Below, one piece after another: positions 28,272 to 36,912 of a stretch of DNA of 64,000 nt. Each line of letters starts with the position of its first letter. The first letter of the stretch is position 1. Source of the stretch: Achromobacter sp. UMC46. GTDB taxonomy: Bacteria > Pseudomonadota > Gammaproteobacteria > Burkholderiales > Burkholderiaceae_B. Where the stretch lies: NCBI RefSeq assembly GCF_014170335.1, contig NZ_LZZS01000004.1:248001-312000 (forward strand). Reading direction: 5' to 3'. The notes beneath the pieces are model-generated. The model saw nothing but the letters and a program-made list of their open reading frames with translations. It was not told the origin of the DNA and ran no database searches. Made by a program: the position numbers and the translations under genes.

Positions 28272-29081
28272 ATGGGACTAGAACAGTTAGCCGCGATCCG
28301 GGCATTGATTACCAAGCAAGCGCCCGAAGAGACGACCCCCAAGAAGGAAGCGCGTCCGCAAGGCGGCGGCAAAGGACCCCGTTCGCCTCAAGGCGCCGGC
28401 AAAGGCCCGCGTCCGCAAGGCGGCGATAAAGGCGCTCGCCCGCAAGGCGGCGACAAGGGCCAACGGCCGCAGCGCGCAGAACGCCGCGAGACCCCCGTGG
28501 ATCCCGTCGTGGTCGCGATTTCGCGCCTGCAACGCCAATTCCCCAAGGCCTTCCCCAAGAACCCCGCTCCCAAGCTTCCCCTGAAGCTGGGCGTGCTGGC
28601 GGACCTGGTGCAACACGCCCAGGCCCTGCAGCTGGACGAGGCGCAGATCAAGGAAGCGGTCAAGACCTGGTGTGATGGCCGCCGCTACTGGACCTGCATG
28701 GTGGAAGATGCGCCGCGCGTGGACCTGAACGGCGAACCCTCGGGCGCCGTGACCGTCAACGAAGCCAAGCACGCCAAGCGCATGGCTTCGCGCAGCGCCT
28801 CCAAGAACGCCGCCGCGCGCAACAAGGCCAAGAAGGCGGAAGCCGCTGCCGCAGCCGGCGTGCCGGCCGCTGAAGCGCCGGCCGCTACCGACGCGCCTGC
28901 CGCCGATGTGGCTGATGTGGCTGATGTGGCTGATGTGGCTGATGTGGCCGCTCCGGTACTTGCCGATACGCCTGCAGCCGCCGCCGAGGCCCCCGCGGCC
29001 GACGCGCCGGCCAGCGCTCCGGTGGATGCTCCGGCCGAAGCGCCTGCATCGCACGCGCCCGCGTCCGACAAGCCTGCGTAA
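28272..29081 (+). CDS. ProQ/FinO-family RNA-binding protein with repeat-rich arms
   Basis: The 269-residue protein holds a FinO/ProQ domain at about 77-169 (VVVAISRLQRQFPKAF, PLKLGVLADLV, YWTCMVEDAPRVDLNGEPSGAV), which in characterised relatives binds structured small RNAs and mRNA 3' ends. It is flanked by two low-complexity arms. Residues 28-64 are four imperfect copies of RPQGGxKGx, basic and glycine-rich; residues 190-269 are Ala/Pro/Asp-rich and include five ADV copies (211-225). The basic stretch AKHAKRMASRSASKNAAARNKAKKAE links domain and tail. A true ribosome site is not seen before the ATG. A strong hairpin at 29118-29145 terminates it. Confidence 0.9.
   Translation: MGLEQLAAIRALITKQAPEETTPKKEARPQGGGKGPRSPQGAGKGPRPQGGDKGARPQGGDKGQRPQRAERRETPVDPVVVAISRLQRQFPKAFPKNPAPKLPLKLGVLADLVQHAQALQLDEAQIKEAVKTWCDGRRYWTCMVEDAPRVDLNGEPSGAVTVNEAKHAKRMASRSASKNAAARNKAKKAEAAAAAGVPAAEAPAATDAPAADVADVADVADVADVAAPVLADTPAAAAEAPAADAPASAPVDAPAEAPASHAPASDKPA
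28353..28463 (+). repeat. Imperfect ~27-base coding repeats (RPQGGxKG units)
   Basis: Four consecutive imperfect units, three of 27 bases and one of 30, encode RPQGGGKGP, RSPQGAGKGP, RPQGGDKGA and RPQGGDKGQ in the N-terminal arm of the ProQ-like protein. Codon differences between the units indicate they are not recent duplicates. Confidence 0.75.
28902..28946 (+). repeat. Tandem 9-base repeat GCTGATGTG, five copies
   Basis: One GCCGATGTG is followed by four identical GCTGATGTG units, encoding (Ala-Asp-Val)5 in the C-terminal arm of the ProQ-like protein. Exact repetition at DNA level suggests recent slippage and possible copy-number variation that keeps the frame. Confidence 0.9.
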
Positions 29082-29117
29082 TACCGCCGCCAGGCGGCAT
29101 TGATGGCGACAAGCAAC

Positions 29118-29149
29118 CCGGCCTGCGGCTCTCGCCGCAGGCCGGATTT
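29118..29149 (+). terminator. Rho-independent-like hairpin between convergent genes
   Basis: CCGGCCTGCGG and CCGCAGGCCGG form a perfect 11-base stem with loop CTCTCG (29118-29145), followed by ATTT. It lies 36 bases after the ProQ stop and 24 before the end of the convergent DUF4202 gene. The T-run is short, but the stem is strong. Confidence 0.65.
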
Positions 29150-29172
29150 GCACGTGCGCGGCCGACCCCGCG

Positions 29173-29823
29173 TCAGGCCGCCAGCGCCTTGTCGATATGC
29201 GCCATCCCTGCCGGCGAATACGGCAGCGTCAACGCCCACTGATGGCCGGCCGCGTCCATCTTCAGCAGCGACTTCTTCAAGATATCGACGATCTTCTCGC
29301 CGTGGGCGGGATGGAAATCTTCGTATTGGAATTGCAGGAACACCAGGCACAACGCGTTTTCCATCGTCTGCACATCGGCGTCCTGCTTGATGCCCTGCTT
29401 CATGACGATCGCCGCCACCCGCTCGATCACGTCCTGCGGGTAGCCCGCATCGCGCAAAATGTCTTGCGCGATGCCCGCGTGATGCCGCGCCAGCGCCTTG
29501 CGCCAGGTCAGGTAGCCGATGCGCCCTTCGGGGTAGGACTTCCTGGCGATCTCCCACCGCCCGATGTGCTGGCAACGCGACGCGAGGATCAGCGGCTCAG
29601 GCGCATCCGGCGCCAGTTTCAGCACCCACCCGTGCAGCTTCTGCGCCAGGAACAATTCCTGGGGACAGGTTTCTCCCTGCCACGAAAACAGATTGGGGTC
29701 GGCGCCGTTGTACTGGTCGAACCGAAGCAGCGTCTGTTGTAGACGGTCATCCATGCGTAGCGTATCCAAGAAGGCGCCGGTGGCCGGCGGAAGTCCGGGT
29801 GCGGCCGGAACCGAAATCATCAT
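29173..29823 (-). CDS. DUF4202 family protein
   Basis: The 216-residue protein matches the DUF4202 family: LLRFDQYNGADPN, ELFLAQKLHGWVLKLAPDAPEPL, ASRCQHIGRWEIARKSYPEGRIGYLTWRKAL and RHHAG. The conserved His, Asp and Glu positions (CQHIGRWEIARKSYP, HHAG) resemble an HD-like all-helical fold, but the function of the family is unknown to me. No signal peptide or membrane segment. The start is the first of two adjacent ATG codons (29823), without a clear ribosome site. It converges on the ProQ gene and is divergent from the esterase at 29937. Confidence 0.88.
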   Translation of the reverse strand: MMISVPAAPGLPPATGAFLDTLRMDDRLQQTLLRFDQYNGADPNLFSWQGETCPQELFLAQKLHGWVLKLAPDAPEPLILASRCQHIGRWEIARKSYPEGRIGYLTWRKALARHHAGIAQDILRDAGYPQDVIERVAAIVMKQGIKQDADVQTMENALCLVFLQFQYEDFHPAHGEKIVDILKKSLLKMDAAGHQWALTLPYSPAGMAHIDKALAA

Positions 29824-29936
29824 AGCGCTCGGACGGCCTGCCCATCCCGGCGAAGTTGGATCAATATGCCTAGCGCTTATTTAGCCGAGTACGGCCAAGC
29901 GCGTCATACTGACGGGTTGCGAGCACTGGAATCCCT

Positions 29937-30905
29937 ATGAGCAACGCCTCCTCCACCCCTACCCTGGCCGCCGACGTCCTGGCCGCGCAAGCGCTGGCCA
30001 AGCAGCACGGCGTCGGCACGCCCAATGTGCTGACCACGCCGCTTGCCGAAACCCGCGAGAAAAGCCGCGCGTATCAGCAATGGCTGAGCCAGCCCGCCCC
30101 GCCCGTGGGCCGGGTGGTCGAACACCGGCTGGATCACCTGCCGGTGCCCGCGACGTTGCGCCTGTACTACCCGGAAGGCGCGTCCAAGGCGCCGCTGCCG
30201 CTGTACCTGCATCTGCACGGCGGCGGTTTCGCGCACGGCGACCTGGACACGCTGGACCGCTGGAAGCGAGAAATCGCGGCCGACGCCGGCATCGTGACCG
30301 CCGGCCTGTCTTACGCGCTGTCGCCCGAAGCCCGCTACCCGGTGGCGCTGGAACAAGTCCTGGGCGCGCTGCGCTGGCTGCGCGACCAGGCCCCATCGCT
30401 AGGCCTGGATGCGCAGCGCCTGTCGGTGGGCGGCGAATCGGCCGGCGGCAACCTGACGCTGGCCGCGTTGCAGCGGCTGCGCGACGAAGGCGACGCGTTC
30501 ATCAAGACCGGCGTGGTGATCTACGGCATGCTGTCGGCCCGCCGCGATACGGCTTCGCACGAATCGTTTGGCGACGGGCGCTTCGGGCTGTCGACGGAAA
30601 AGCTCGACTGGTTCTGGCGCCAATACGTCACGGATGCCGCCCAACTGACGGATCCCGGCGTCGCGCCCCTGCACGGGGACGTGGCCGGCCTGCCCCCGCT
30701 GATCTTGCAAGCGGCCGCCCTGGACCCCTTGCTGGACGACACGCTGGACCTGGCCAACAAGCTGTTCGCCGCCGGCGCCGCGCCGAACTTCATCGTGTAC
30801 TCCGGCGTGCCGCACAGTTTCATCGGCATGACGCGCCTGCTGCCCCAGGCGCAAGAAGCCAGGACCGACCTCGTCCAGGCGCTCAAGCGCAATCTGGCGG
30901 CGTAG
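29937..30905 (+). CDS. Alpha/beta hydrolase, hormone-sensitive-lipase (fold-3) family
   Basis: The 322-residue protein is an HSL-type esterase. It has the oxyanion motif HGGGFAHGD (from H94), the nucleophile S168 in GGESAGGN, the acid D263 in ALDPLLDD and H293 in GVPHSFIG. The short acyl-ester specificity typical of the family is inferred. No signal peptide is seen. It lies alone between the divergent DUF4202 gene and the convergent SnoaL-like gene, so context gives no pathway. Confidence 0.92.
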   Translation: MSNASSTPTLAADVLAAQALAKQHGVGTPNVLTTPLAETREKSRAYQQWLSQPAPPVGRVVEHRLDHLPVPATLRLYYPEGASKAPLPLYLHLHGGGFAHGDLDTLDRWKREIAADAGIVTAGLSYALSPEARYPVALEQVLGALRWLRDQAPSLGLDAQRLSVGGESAGGNLTLAALQRLRDEGDAFIKTGVVIYGMLSARRDTASHESFGDGRFGLSTEKLDWFWRQYVTDAAQLTDPGVAPLHGDVAGLPPLILQAAALDPLLDDTLDLANKLFAAGAAPNFIVYSGVPHSFIGMTRLLPQAQEARTDLVQALKRNLAA

Positions 30906-30916
30906 CAGACCCGCGC

Positions 30917-31384
30917 TCAGCTGCGCGCCGGCTTGTTGCCGTGCGACACGCTGGGCGTATCGCGGAACAGCGACATGTGCGTATGCGTGGCCACCCACGG
31001 CTCGCCCACCGCGTCGCGCGCAAACGACACGGTGGCGCGGCCGACGCGCTCGAACGGCTTGCCGTCCGGGTGGTAGCCGGTCGAATCCCACACCGCCAGG
31101 CCCACGGCGAACAGGCGGTCGGGCGACACGAAGTTCTGCACGTCGTCCAGGCGCCAAACGAAATCATCGATCGTGAACCAGACATTGCGCCACTGCGTCT
31201 TTTCCGCATGTTCGCGGCCGCTGACGAAATTCGTATAAGTGCCGAAGGCGACGAAATCGTCGGCGAACAGGTGGCGGGCGGCCGCGTAGTCCACGGCTTG
31301 CACGTGGTCGGACAGTTCCTTGAACCAGGCGCGCACGGCGGCGGCGTCAGCGGGGTCGACAGGAGCTAGGGCTTGCACAGGCAT
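30917..31384 (-). CDS. SnoaL/NTF2-like protein
   Basis: The 155-residue product looks like a SnoaL-type alpha+beta cone: an N-terminal helix (AAAVRAWFKELSDHVQAVDY), LFADDFVAFGTYTNFVSG, then strands FTIDDFVWRLDDVQNFV and FAVGLAVWDSTGYHP. Such folds include isomerases, hydrolases and non-catalytic ligand binders; catalytic residues cannot be assigned. I start at the ATG at 31384, with GGAG eight bases upstream; another in-frame ATG at 31408 has none. It is the last gene of the minus-strand ABC operon, 40 bases after the DppF-like ATPase, which suggests it handles the imported compound. It is shorter than a catabolic hydrolase of the usual kind. Confidence 0.8.
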   Translation of the reverse strand: MPVQALAPVDPADAAAVRAWFKELSDHVQAVDYAAARHLFADDFVAFGTYTNFVSGREHAEKTQWRNVWFTIDDFVWRLDDVQNFVSPDRLFAVGLAVWDSTGYHPDGKPFERVGRATVSFARDAVGEPWVATHTHMSLFRDTPSVSHGNKPARS

Positions 31385-31424
31385 GAAGGTGTCTCCATTA
31401 AGGGTCATGAATTCGGGAAGCGGA

Positions 31425-32426
31425 TCAAGGTGTAGCAGGAATGGGGTCGGCGAACCAGCAGGCCACCGCATGGCCCGGGGCGCGCGTCTCCAGCGGCGGC
31501 GCGGCCAGGCGGCAGCGGTCGGCTGCCTGCGGGCAACGCGGGTGGTATCGGCAGCCCGAGGGCGGCGACATCGGGCTGGGCGGCTCGCCGGCGGCGGCGG
31601 CAAACGCCTGTCTGGAGGACGCGCCGCGCTCGGGCTCGGGCACCGCCGCCAGCAAGGCCCGCGTGTACGGGTGCCGAGGACGGTCGTAGATATCGTCGCG
31701 CGACCCGGTTTCAACCACCTGCCCCGCGTACATGATGGCGATGCGATGCGACACGTGCCGCACCACCGCCAGATCGTGGGCGATCAGCAGGAACGACAGG
31801 CCCAGCTCTTGCTGCAAGTCCTGGAACAGGTTGATGATCTGGGCGCGCACCGACACGTCCAGCGCCGACACGGGTTCGTCCGCCACGATCAGGTCCGGCC
31901 GGATCGCCAGCGCGCGCGCAATGCCCACGCGCTGGCGCTGCCCGCCCGAAAAGGCATGCGGATAGCGTGCGGCGGCGTCGGCCGGCAGGCCGACCTGGCC
32001 GATCAGTTCGGCGACCCGTTGGCGCAAGGCGTCGCGGCCCGCCCGCCAGCCGTGCACAATCAGCGGTTCGGCAATCGCCTCGAACACGGTGTGGCGCGGG
32101 TTCAGGCTGGTGGACGGGTCCTGGAACACCAATTGCATATGCCGGCGCAGCTCACGCAGCTGCGACTTGCCGGCATGCGTGATGTCTTCGCCCTTGAAAT
32201 GGATGGAACCCGCCGTCAGCGGCGTACGGCGCAGCACCGCGCGGCCCAGTGTGGTCTTGCCCGAACCGGACTCGCCGACCAGGCCTAGCGTTTCGCCGCG
32301 CGCCAGTTCCAGCGACACGCCATCCACGGCGCGCGCCAGCACGGGTTTGCCGAACCAGCCCGCCGACCGCACGGGGTAATGCACGCGAAGGTCGCGCGCT
32401 TGCAACAGCGGGGATGAATCACTCAT
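31425..32426 (-). CDS. ABC transporter ATPase, DppF family
   Basis: The 333-residue ATPase has Walker A GESGSGKTTLGRAVL, FSGGQRQRVGIARAL, Walker B LIVADEPVSALD and the switch LIAHDLAVV. The C-terminus carries the oligopeptide/dipeptide domain with four cysteines (GCRYHPRCPQAADRC and ACWF). The start ATG (32426) overlaps the end of the DppD-like gene by 8 bases; a longer frame reaching 32522 lies inside that gene. It couples ATP hydrolysis to the permeases at 33408-35296. Confidence 0.94.
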   Translation of the reverse strand: MSDSSPLLQARDLRVHYPVRSAGWFGKPVLARAVDGVSLELARGETLGLVGESGSGKTTLGRAVLRRTPLTAGSIHFKGEDITHAGKSQLRELRRHMQLVFQDPSTSLNPRHTVFEAIAEPLIVHGWRAGRDALRQRVAELIGQVGLPADAAARYPHAFSGGQRQRVGIARALAIRPDLIVADEPVSALDVSVRAQIINLFQDLQQELGLSFLLIAHDLAVVRHVSHRIAIMYAGQVVETGSRDDIYDRPRHPYTRALLAAVPEPERGASSRQAFAAAAGEPPSPMSPPSGCRYHPRCPQAADRCRLAAPPLETRAPGHAVACWFADPIPATP

Positions 32427-33411
32427 GGTCTTGCATCCAGACAGGCGTCGACGGCCGCACGCAGGCGGCCAGGCGGCCATCGCCGATATCGCGCAAGGCC
32501 GGCCGTTGCGCGCACGCCGCATCGGCGCCGGGACAACGCGGCGCGAAGTCGCAATGGCTGCGGCGCACGCGCAGATCGGGCGGCGCGCCGTCGATGGCGA
32601 TCATGCGGCGGCGCGTATCGGTCAGGCGCGGCGTGGCGCGCAGCAAACCCGCGGTGTAGGGATGCGCGGGGCCGGCGAATAATGCGTCGGCGTCCGCCAG
32701 TTCGACCAGGCGGCCGGCGTACATGACGGCCACACGGTCGGCCACCTTGGCCACCACGCCCAGATCGTGGGTCACCAGCAGCATCGCCAGACCCAGCCGC
32801 TGCTTCAACTCGGCCAGCAGCTCCAGTATCTGCGCCTGGATGGTCACGTCCAGCGCCGTCGTGGGCTCGTCGGCGATCAGGATCTGCGGGTCGCACGCCA
32901 GCGCCATGGCGATCAGGATGCGTTGGCGCTGTCCGCCTGAAAATTCATGCGGCAGGCGGTCCAGGCGCTCGGCCGGCTTCGGAATGCCGACCTGGCCCAG
33001 CAATTCAATGATGCGGGCGCGGCGCGGCTTCCGATCCAGCGCGCCGTGGCGCGCCAGCACCTCGTCGATCTGCGTGCCGATGGGCAACAACGGGTTCAGC
33101 GCGCTCATGGGATCCTGGAACACCATGGCGATGCGGTTGCCGCGCAGGTCTTCCAGCACCCGGGGCGGCGCGGCCAGCAAGTCCTGCCCTTCGAACAGGA
33201 CCTGGCCCCCGGCCACCCGGCCGGGCAGCGTGGTCAGGCCCATCAGGGCCAGCGCACAGGCGCTTTTGCCCGAGCCGCTTTCGCCCACCAGGGCCAGGGT
33301 CTCGCCGGCATGCAGGTCGAACGACACCGCATCGACGGCGGCCACGGTGCCGTGGCGGGTCAGGAATTCGACGCTCAGGCCGCGCACGCTAAGCAAGGGC
33401 GCGCGGCTCAT
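32419..33411 (-). CDS. ABC transporter ATPase, DppD family
   Basis: The 330-residue ATPase begins MSRAPLLSVRGLSVEFLTRHG and has GESGSGKSACALALMGL, FSGGQRQRILIAMALACDPQ, LIADEPTTALD and LVTHDLGVV, followed by a Cys-containing C-terminal domain (HCDFAPRCPGADAAC). It pairs with the DppF-like protein downstream. The ATG (33411) overlaps the permease stop in an ATGA; the open frame extending to 33600 is inside the permease gene. Confidence 0.94.
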   Translation of the reverse strand: MSRAPLLSVRGLSVEFLTRHGTVAAVDAVSFDLHAGETLALVGESGSGKSACALALMGLTTLPGRVAGGQVLFEGQDLLAAPPRVLEDLRGNRIAMVFQDPMSALNPLLPIGTQIDEVLARHGALDRKPRRARIIELLGQVGIPKPAERLDRLPHEFSGGQRQRILIAMALACDPQILIADEPTTALDVTIQAQILELLAELKQRLGLAMLLVTHDLGVVAKVADRVAVMYAGRLVELADADALFAGPAHPYTAGLLRATPRLTDTRRRMIAIDGAPPDLRVRRSHCDFAPRCPGADAACAQRPALRDIGDGRLAACVRPSTPVWMQDHE

Positions 33412-34352
33412 CGGCGCACCTTCGCAATCAGCCGGCGGGCGAAGTCCTTTTCGCGCTCGTGCGGATCCAGCGCCAGCCGCAACCGGCTGGCCGCCACGTT
33501 GACGATCAGCACGGTCAAGGCGATGGACAGGCCGGGGAACGTGGCCAGCCACCACGCGCTGGTCAGGTAGTTGCGGCCATTGGCCACATCCAGCCCCCAC
33601 GACACCGCCGGCGGCTGCACGCCCACGCCCAGGAACGACAAGGCGGCTTCCGCCAGCACCACGCGGGCGAACTCCAGCACCATCAGGGTGATGAGCGGCG
33701 CGGCAAGATTGGGCAAGATGTGCCGAAACAGGATGCGGCCGGCGCGCGCGCCCGCCATTTCAGCGCTTTCGATGTAGGGAAGCTGGCGCACCGACAGCAC
33801 CACGCTGCGGATCTGCCGCGCGTAGACCATCCAGCCGTTCAGCGCCAGCGCCAGGATCACGGTGCCGGCGCCCGGCCCCAGGATCACCAGGATCACCAGG
33901 GACAGCAGCAGCCCGGGAAACGCCACGTGCACGTCGACCCAGCGCATCAACGCCGCGTCCATGCGGCCGCTGGCAAAGCCCGCCACCAGTCCGACCAGCA
34001 CGCCGAAGGTGGCGGAAACCGCCACCACCGCCGCGCCGATCAGGATCGACAGCCGCGCTCCGTGCAGGATGCGGCTGAGCACGTCGCGGCCCAGGTTGTC
34101 GGTGCCCAGCACGTTGGTCCAGGCGCCGCGCGCCTCCCAGACCGGCGGACGCAGCCGGGCGGACAGCTTGATCGCCGCCGGGTCGTACGGCGCCAGCCAG
34201 GGCAACACGATCGCCACGGCCGCCAGCAGGGCCAGCAGCGACGCGGCCAGCACCCAGCCGCGCTGCCGGTCGGACAGCGCGCGCCAGCCTCGCGGCGCGG
34301 CGGTCGGCGGCGCATCGGCCGCGTCGCCCATCCATGCGGGAACCGCGCTCAT
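33408..34352 (-). CDS. ABC transporter permease, DppC family
   Basis: The 314-residue permease carries NVLGTDNLGRDVLSRILHGARLSILIG after the first membrane helix, the EAA loop (YIESAEMAGARAGRILFRHILPN) and ALSFLGVGVQPPAVSWGLD. The long N-terminal tail before the first helix (about 30 residues, PPTAAPRGWRALSDRQRGW) is cytoplasmic. Both ends overlap neighbours in ATGA (33408-33411, 34349-34352). Confidence 0.94.
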   Translation of the reverse strand: MSAVPAWMGDAADAPPTAAPRGWRALSDRQRGWVLAASLLALLAAVAIVLPWLAPYDPAAIKLSARLRPPVWEARGAWTNVLGTDNLGRDVLSRILHGARLSILIGAAVVAVSATFGVLVGLVAGFASGRMDAALMRWVDVHVAFPGLLLSLVILVILGPGAGTVILALALNGWMVYARQIRSVVLSVRQLPYIESAEMAGARAGRILFRHILPNLAAPLITLMVLEFARVVLAEAALSFLGVGVQPPAVSWGLDVANGRNYLTSAWWLATFPGLSIALTVLIVNVAASRLRLALDPHEREKDFARRLIAKVRR

Positions 34353-35296
34353 ACCGCGATCCTCCGATCCAGGAGCCGGTACAGGATGTCCAGACAGAAA
34401 TTGATGATCACGATCAGGAACGCGATGAAGAACACGACGGCTTGCAGCAGCACCAGGTCCTGGCGCTCGATGGCCTGGACCGCGGTCTGGCCCAGCCCGG
34501 GCCAGGCGAACACGGTTTCAACCACCACGGTGTGGCCGGCCAGCATGCCGGCGAACTCCCAGCCCAGCAGCGCCACCGTGGGCACGGCGGCATTGCGCAA
34601 CGCGTGCACCAGCACGATGCGGCCCGACCGCAGCCCCTTGGCCCGCGCCGTGCGCACATACAGCGAATTCAATTCGTCGATCAGCGCCGACCGCAGCATC
34701 ATGGCGATGCGGCCCAGCGCGGGCAACGCCAGCGTCAGCATCGGCAGCACGCCGCTGCCCGGCGCCTCGGCGCCCGAAGACGGCAGCCAGTTGAGCGTCA
34801 CCGCAAACAGCAGGATCAAGAGCAAGCCCAGCCAGAACTGCGGCAACGACAGGCCGGCCAGGCTCAGCACCACCGAAATCCGATCGGCCCACTGCCCCGG
34901 ACGCAGCGCGGCCACGATGCCCAGCGGCACGCCCGCCAGAATGGCCAGCCCCAACGCGCCGGCGCACAGCGTCAGCGTGCTGGGCAGCCGTTCCAGCACG
35001 ATGTCCATCGCAGGGCGTTGCTGCCAGATGGAATCGCCGAAATCGAACAAGGCGATGTCGCGCAGGTAATGCAGGTACTGCGCCCAGATCGGGCCGTCCA
35101 TCCCCAGCGCCTGCGCCAGCACGGCGCGATCGGCCGCGGACGCGTCCACCGGCAGCATCGCCTGGACGGGATCGCCCACCAGACGCGTCACGATGAACAC
35201 GATGGTGGTCACGCCCAGCACGACCAGCAGGCCCTGCGCCAGGCGGCCCAGCAAAAAGCGCGGCAAGCCGCGCCCGGCGGCATTACTCGACGACAC
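34349..35296 (-). CDS. ABC transporter permease, DppB family
   Basis: The 315-residue permease starts PRFLLGRLAQGLLVVLGVTTIVF and has VGDPVQAMLP, SLPQFWLGLLLILLFAVTLNWLP and the EAA loop (YVRTARAKGLRSGRIVLVHALRN). It overlaps the end of the binding-protein gene by 14 bases, and the next permease by ATGA. Gene order A-B-C-D-F on the minus strand is the standard one for this transporter class. Confidence 0.94.
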   Translation of the reverse strand: MSSSNAAGRGLPRFLLGRLAQGLLVVLGVTTIVFIVTRLVGDPVQAMLPVDASAADRAVLAQALGMDGPIWAQYLHYLRDIALFDFGDSIWQQRPAMDIVLERLPSTLTLCAGALGLAILAGVPLGIVAALRPGQWADRISVVLSLAGLSLPQFWLGLLLILLFAVTLNWLPSSGAEAPGSGVLPMLTLALPALGRIAMMLRSALIDELNSLYVRTARAKGLRSGRIVLVHALRNAAVPTVALLGWEFAGMLAGHTVVVETVFAWPGLGQTAVQAIERQDLVLLQAVVFFIAFLIVIINFCLDILYRLLDRRIAV

Positions 35297-36761
35297 GGAT
35301 GTCCTTCACCGGAATCAGGCCGTCGACGCGCGGCGAAAAATCGATGCGCTTGGACAGGCCGAAGATCTCGCCGCCTTCCAGCAGGAACACCAGATAGGCC
35401 TCGTCGCGGCCGATCTTCAGCGCCTTGGAGTACAGCGCCTGGCGCTTGGCCGGATCGGCCTCCTGGCGCGCCTGTTCGATCAGGCCCTTGAGTTCCGCAT
35501 TGTCGTTGGCCGCCGCCACTCCGCCCTCGGCGTAGTAGGCGCTAAGCGTGCGGTCGGCGTCCAGCAGCTGGTTCGAATGGCTGCTGCTGATCTGCGCTTC
35601 CGTCGGCACGCGGTTCTTGTTGATCGCCTCCAGGTACTCGGCCCAGGCCAGCACGCGGAAATTGACCTTCAAGCCGGCGGCTTCCCAATAGGCGGCGATG
35701 GTCTCTGCCAGTTCCTTGTCCTTGAGCCAGCGGCCGGACGGCGCGTACAGGTCGATGGTCTTGCCGTAAACGCCCGCGGCCTTCAGCAACTCGGTGGCGC
35801 GCGCGGGGTCATACGGATACGGCTGGATGCTGGCGTCGTAGCCGAACCAGCCCGGAGCCAGCAGCTGACCGTGCGACACCGTCGCATAGCCGCCGTACAG
35901 GTCCTTGGCCAGCGACTCCTTGTCCACGGCATAGTTCAGCGCCTGGCGCACGCGCACGTCGCGGGTCAGCCCCTTCAAGGCGTTCAGCGACACGAACGGC
36001 AGGTCAGTGCCCTGCAGGGTTACGGCCTTGGCGACCCGCTTGGTGTCCTCGGGCAGCACGTTGGTGATGAAGTCGAAGTCTCCGGCGCGCAGGCCCGACA
36101 GGCGCGTACCGGGCTCGGCAACGAAACGGTAGGTGGCGCGGTCCACATTGCCCACCGCCGAGGGGTTCCAGTAATTCGGATTGCGCGACAGCACGATGCG
36201 GTTGCCCTTGGCCCATTCCGTCAGGACATAGGGGCCGCTGCCTACGGGCTTCTGGCCCAGGCTGCCGTCGGCCGCCGCCGCGGGCGACACGATGGTCAGC
36301 CACGACAGGCGCGCCGGCAAGGCGGGGTCCGCGCCGTTGGTCAGCACGCGCACCGTCACGGGGTCCACGGCCTCGGCGCTTTTGATGCCCAGGAAGAACG
36401 GGCGCTGGCGCGACGCGGTCTTGGGGTCGACGATGCGGTTGATGCTGGCGGCCACGGCCGCGGCGTCAAGGGCCTGGCCATCGCTGAACTTGAGGTTCGG
36501 GCGAAGCGTCACTTCCCAGGCGTCGGCGCCGGTCTGGCGCGGCAGCGCCACGGCCAGCTGCGGCACGAGTTCGCCCTTGGGCGTGCGCGTCAGCAACGTT
36601 TCGAAGATATTGCGCGACACGGCGCGCTCGGAGCCGTCCTGCGCCGTCTGCGGGTCGAGCGTGGATGGTTCGGTGCCCAGCGCCAGGGTGATGTCGGCCG
36701 CGTGGGCCGCGGTGAAAACAGACGCGGACAGGACCAGGCCTACATAGCGTTTACGGCTCAT
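35283..36761 (-). CDS. ABC transporter solute-binding protein, family 5
   Basis: The 492-residue periplasmic protein has a short signal peptide (MSRKRYVGLVLSASVFTAAHA) and then ADITLALGTEPSTLDPQ, IFETLLTRTPKGELVPQLAVAL, WEVTLRPNLKFSDGQALDAAAV and QALNYAVDKESLAKDLYGG, all typical of SBP_bac_5. GGAG lies six bases before the ATG at 36761; the frame continues to 36800 without a better start. It is the first gene of the minus-strand ABC operon. No regulator is adjacent, and its ligand is unknown. Confidence 0.93.
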   Translation of the reverse strand: MSRKRYVGLVLSASVFTAAHAADITLALGTEPSTLDPQTAQDGSERAVSRNIFETLLTRTPKGELVPQLAVALPRQTGADAWEVTLRPNLKFSDGQALDAAAVAASINRIVDPKTASRQRPFFLGIKSAEAVDPVTVRVLTNGADPALPARLSWLTIVSPAAAADGSLGQKPVGSGPYVLTEWAKGNRIVLSRNPNYWNPSAVGNVDRATYRFVAEPGTRLSGLRAGDFDFITNVLPEDTKRVAKAVTLQGTDLPFVSLNALKGLTRDVRVRQALNYAVDKESLAKDLYGGYATVSHGQLLAPGWFGYDASIQPYPYDPARATELLKAAGVYGKTIDLYAPSGRWLKDKELAETIAAYWEAAGLKVNFRVLAWAEYLEAINKNRVPTEAQISSSHSNQLLDADRTLSAYYAEGGVAAANDNAELKGLIEQARQEADPAKRQALYSKALKIGRDEAYLVFLLEGGEIFGLSKRIDFSPRVDGLIPVKDIRVVE

Positions 36762-36912
36762 TGCGCACTCCGGATCAAAGGGACATGCGCAACGGGGCAC
36801 GATGTCGCAGTCGGTAAATAAGGAATCCGGAGTTTGCCGCTAGAAATCAGAACGTGCCGTTGTAATCATATGCGCGGGAAATCGTTGACGCGGCCGTTAC
36901 TGCCGTCAAAAG

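Noticed and set aside
28902..28946. CRISPR-like array
   Set aside because: The 9-base units are contiguous, without spacers, and encode ADV in frame within the ProQ-like gene.
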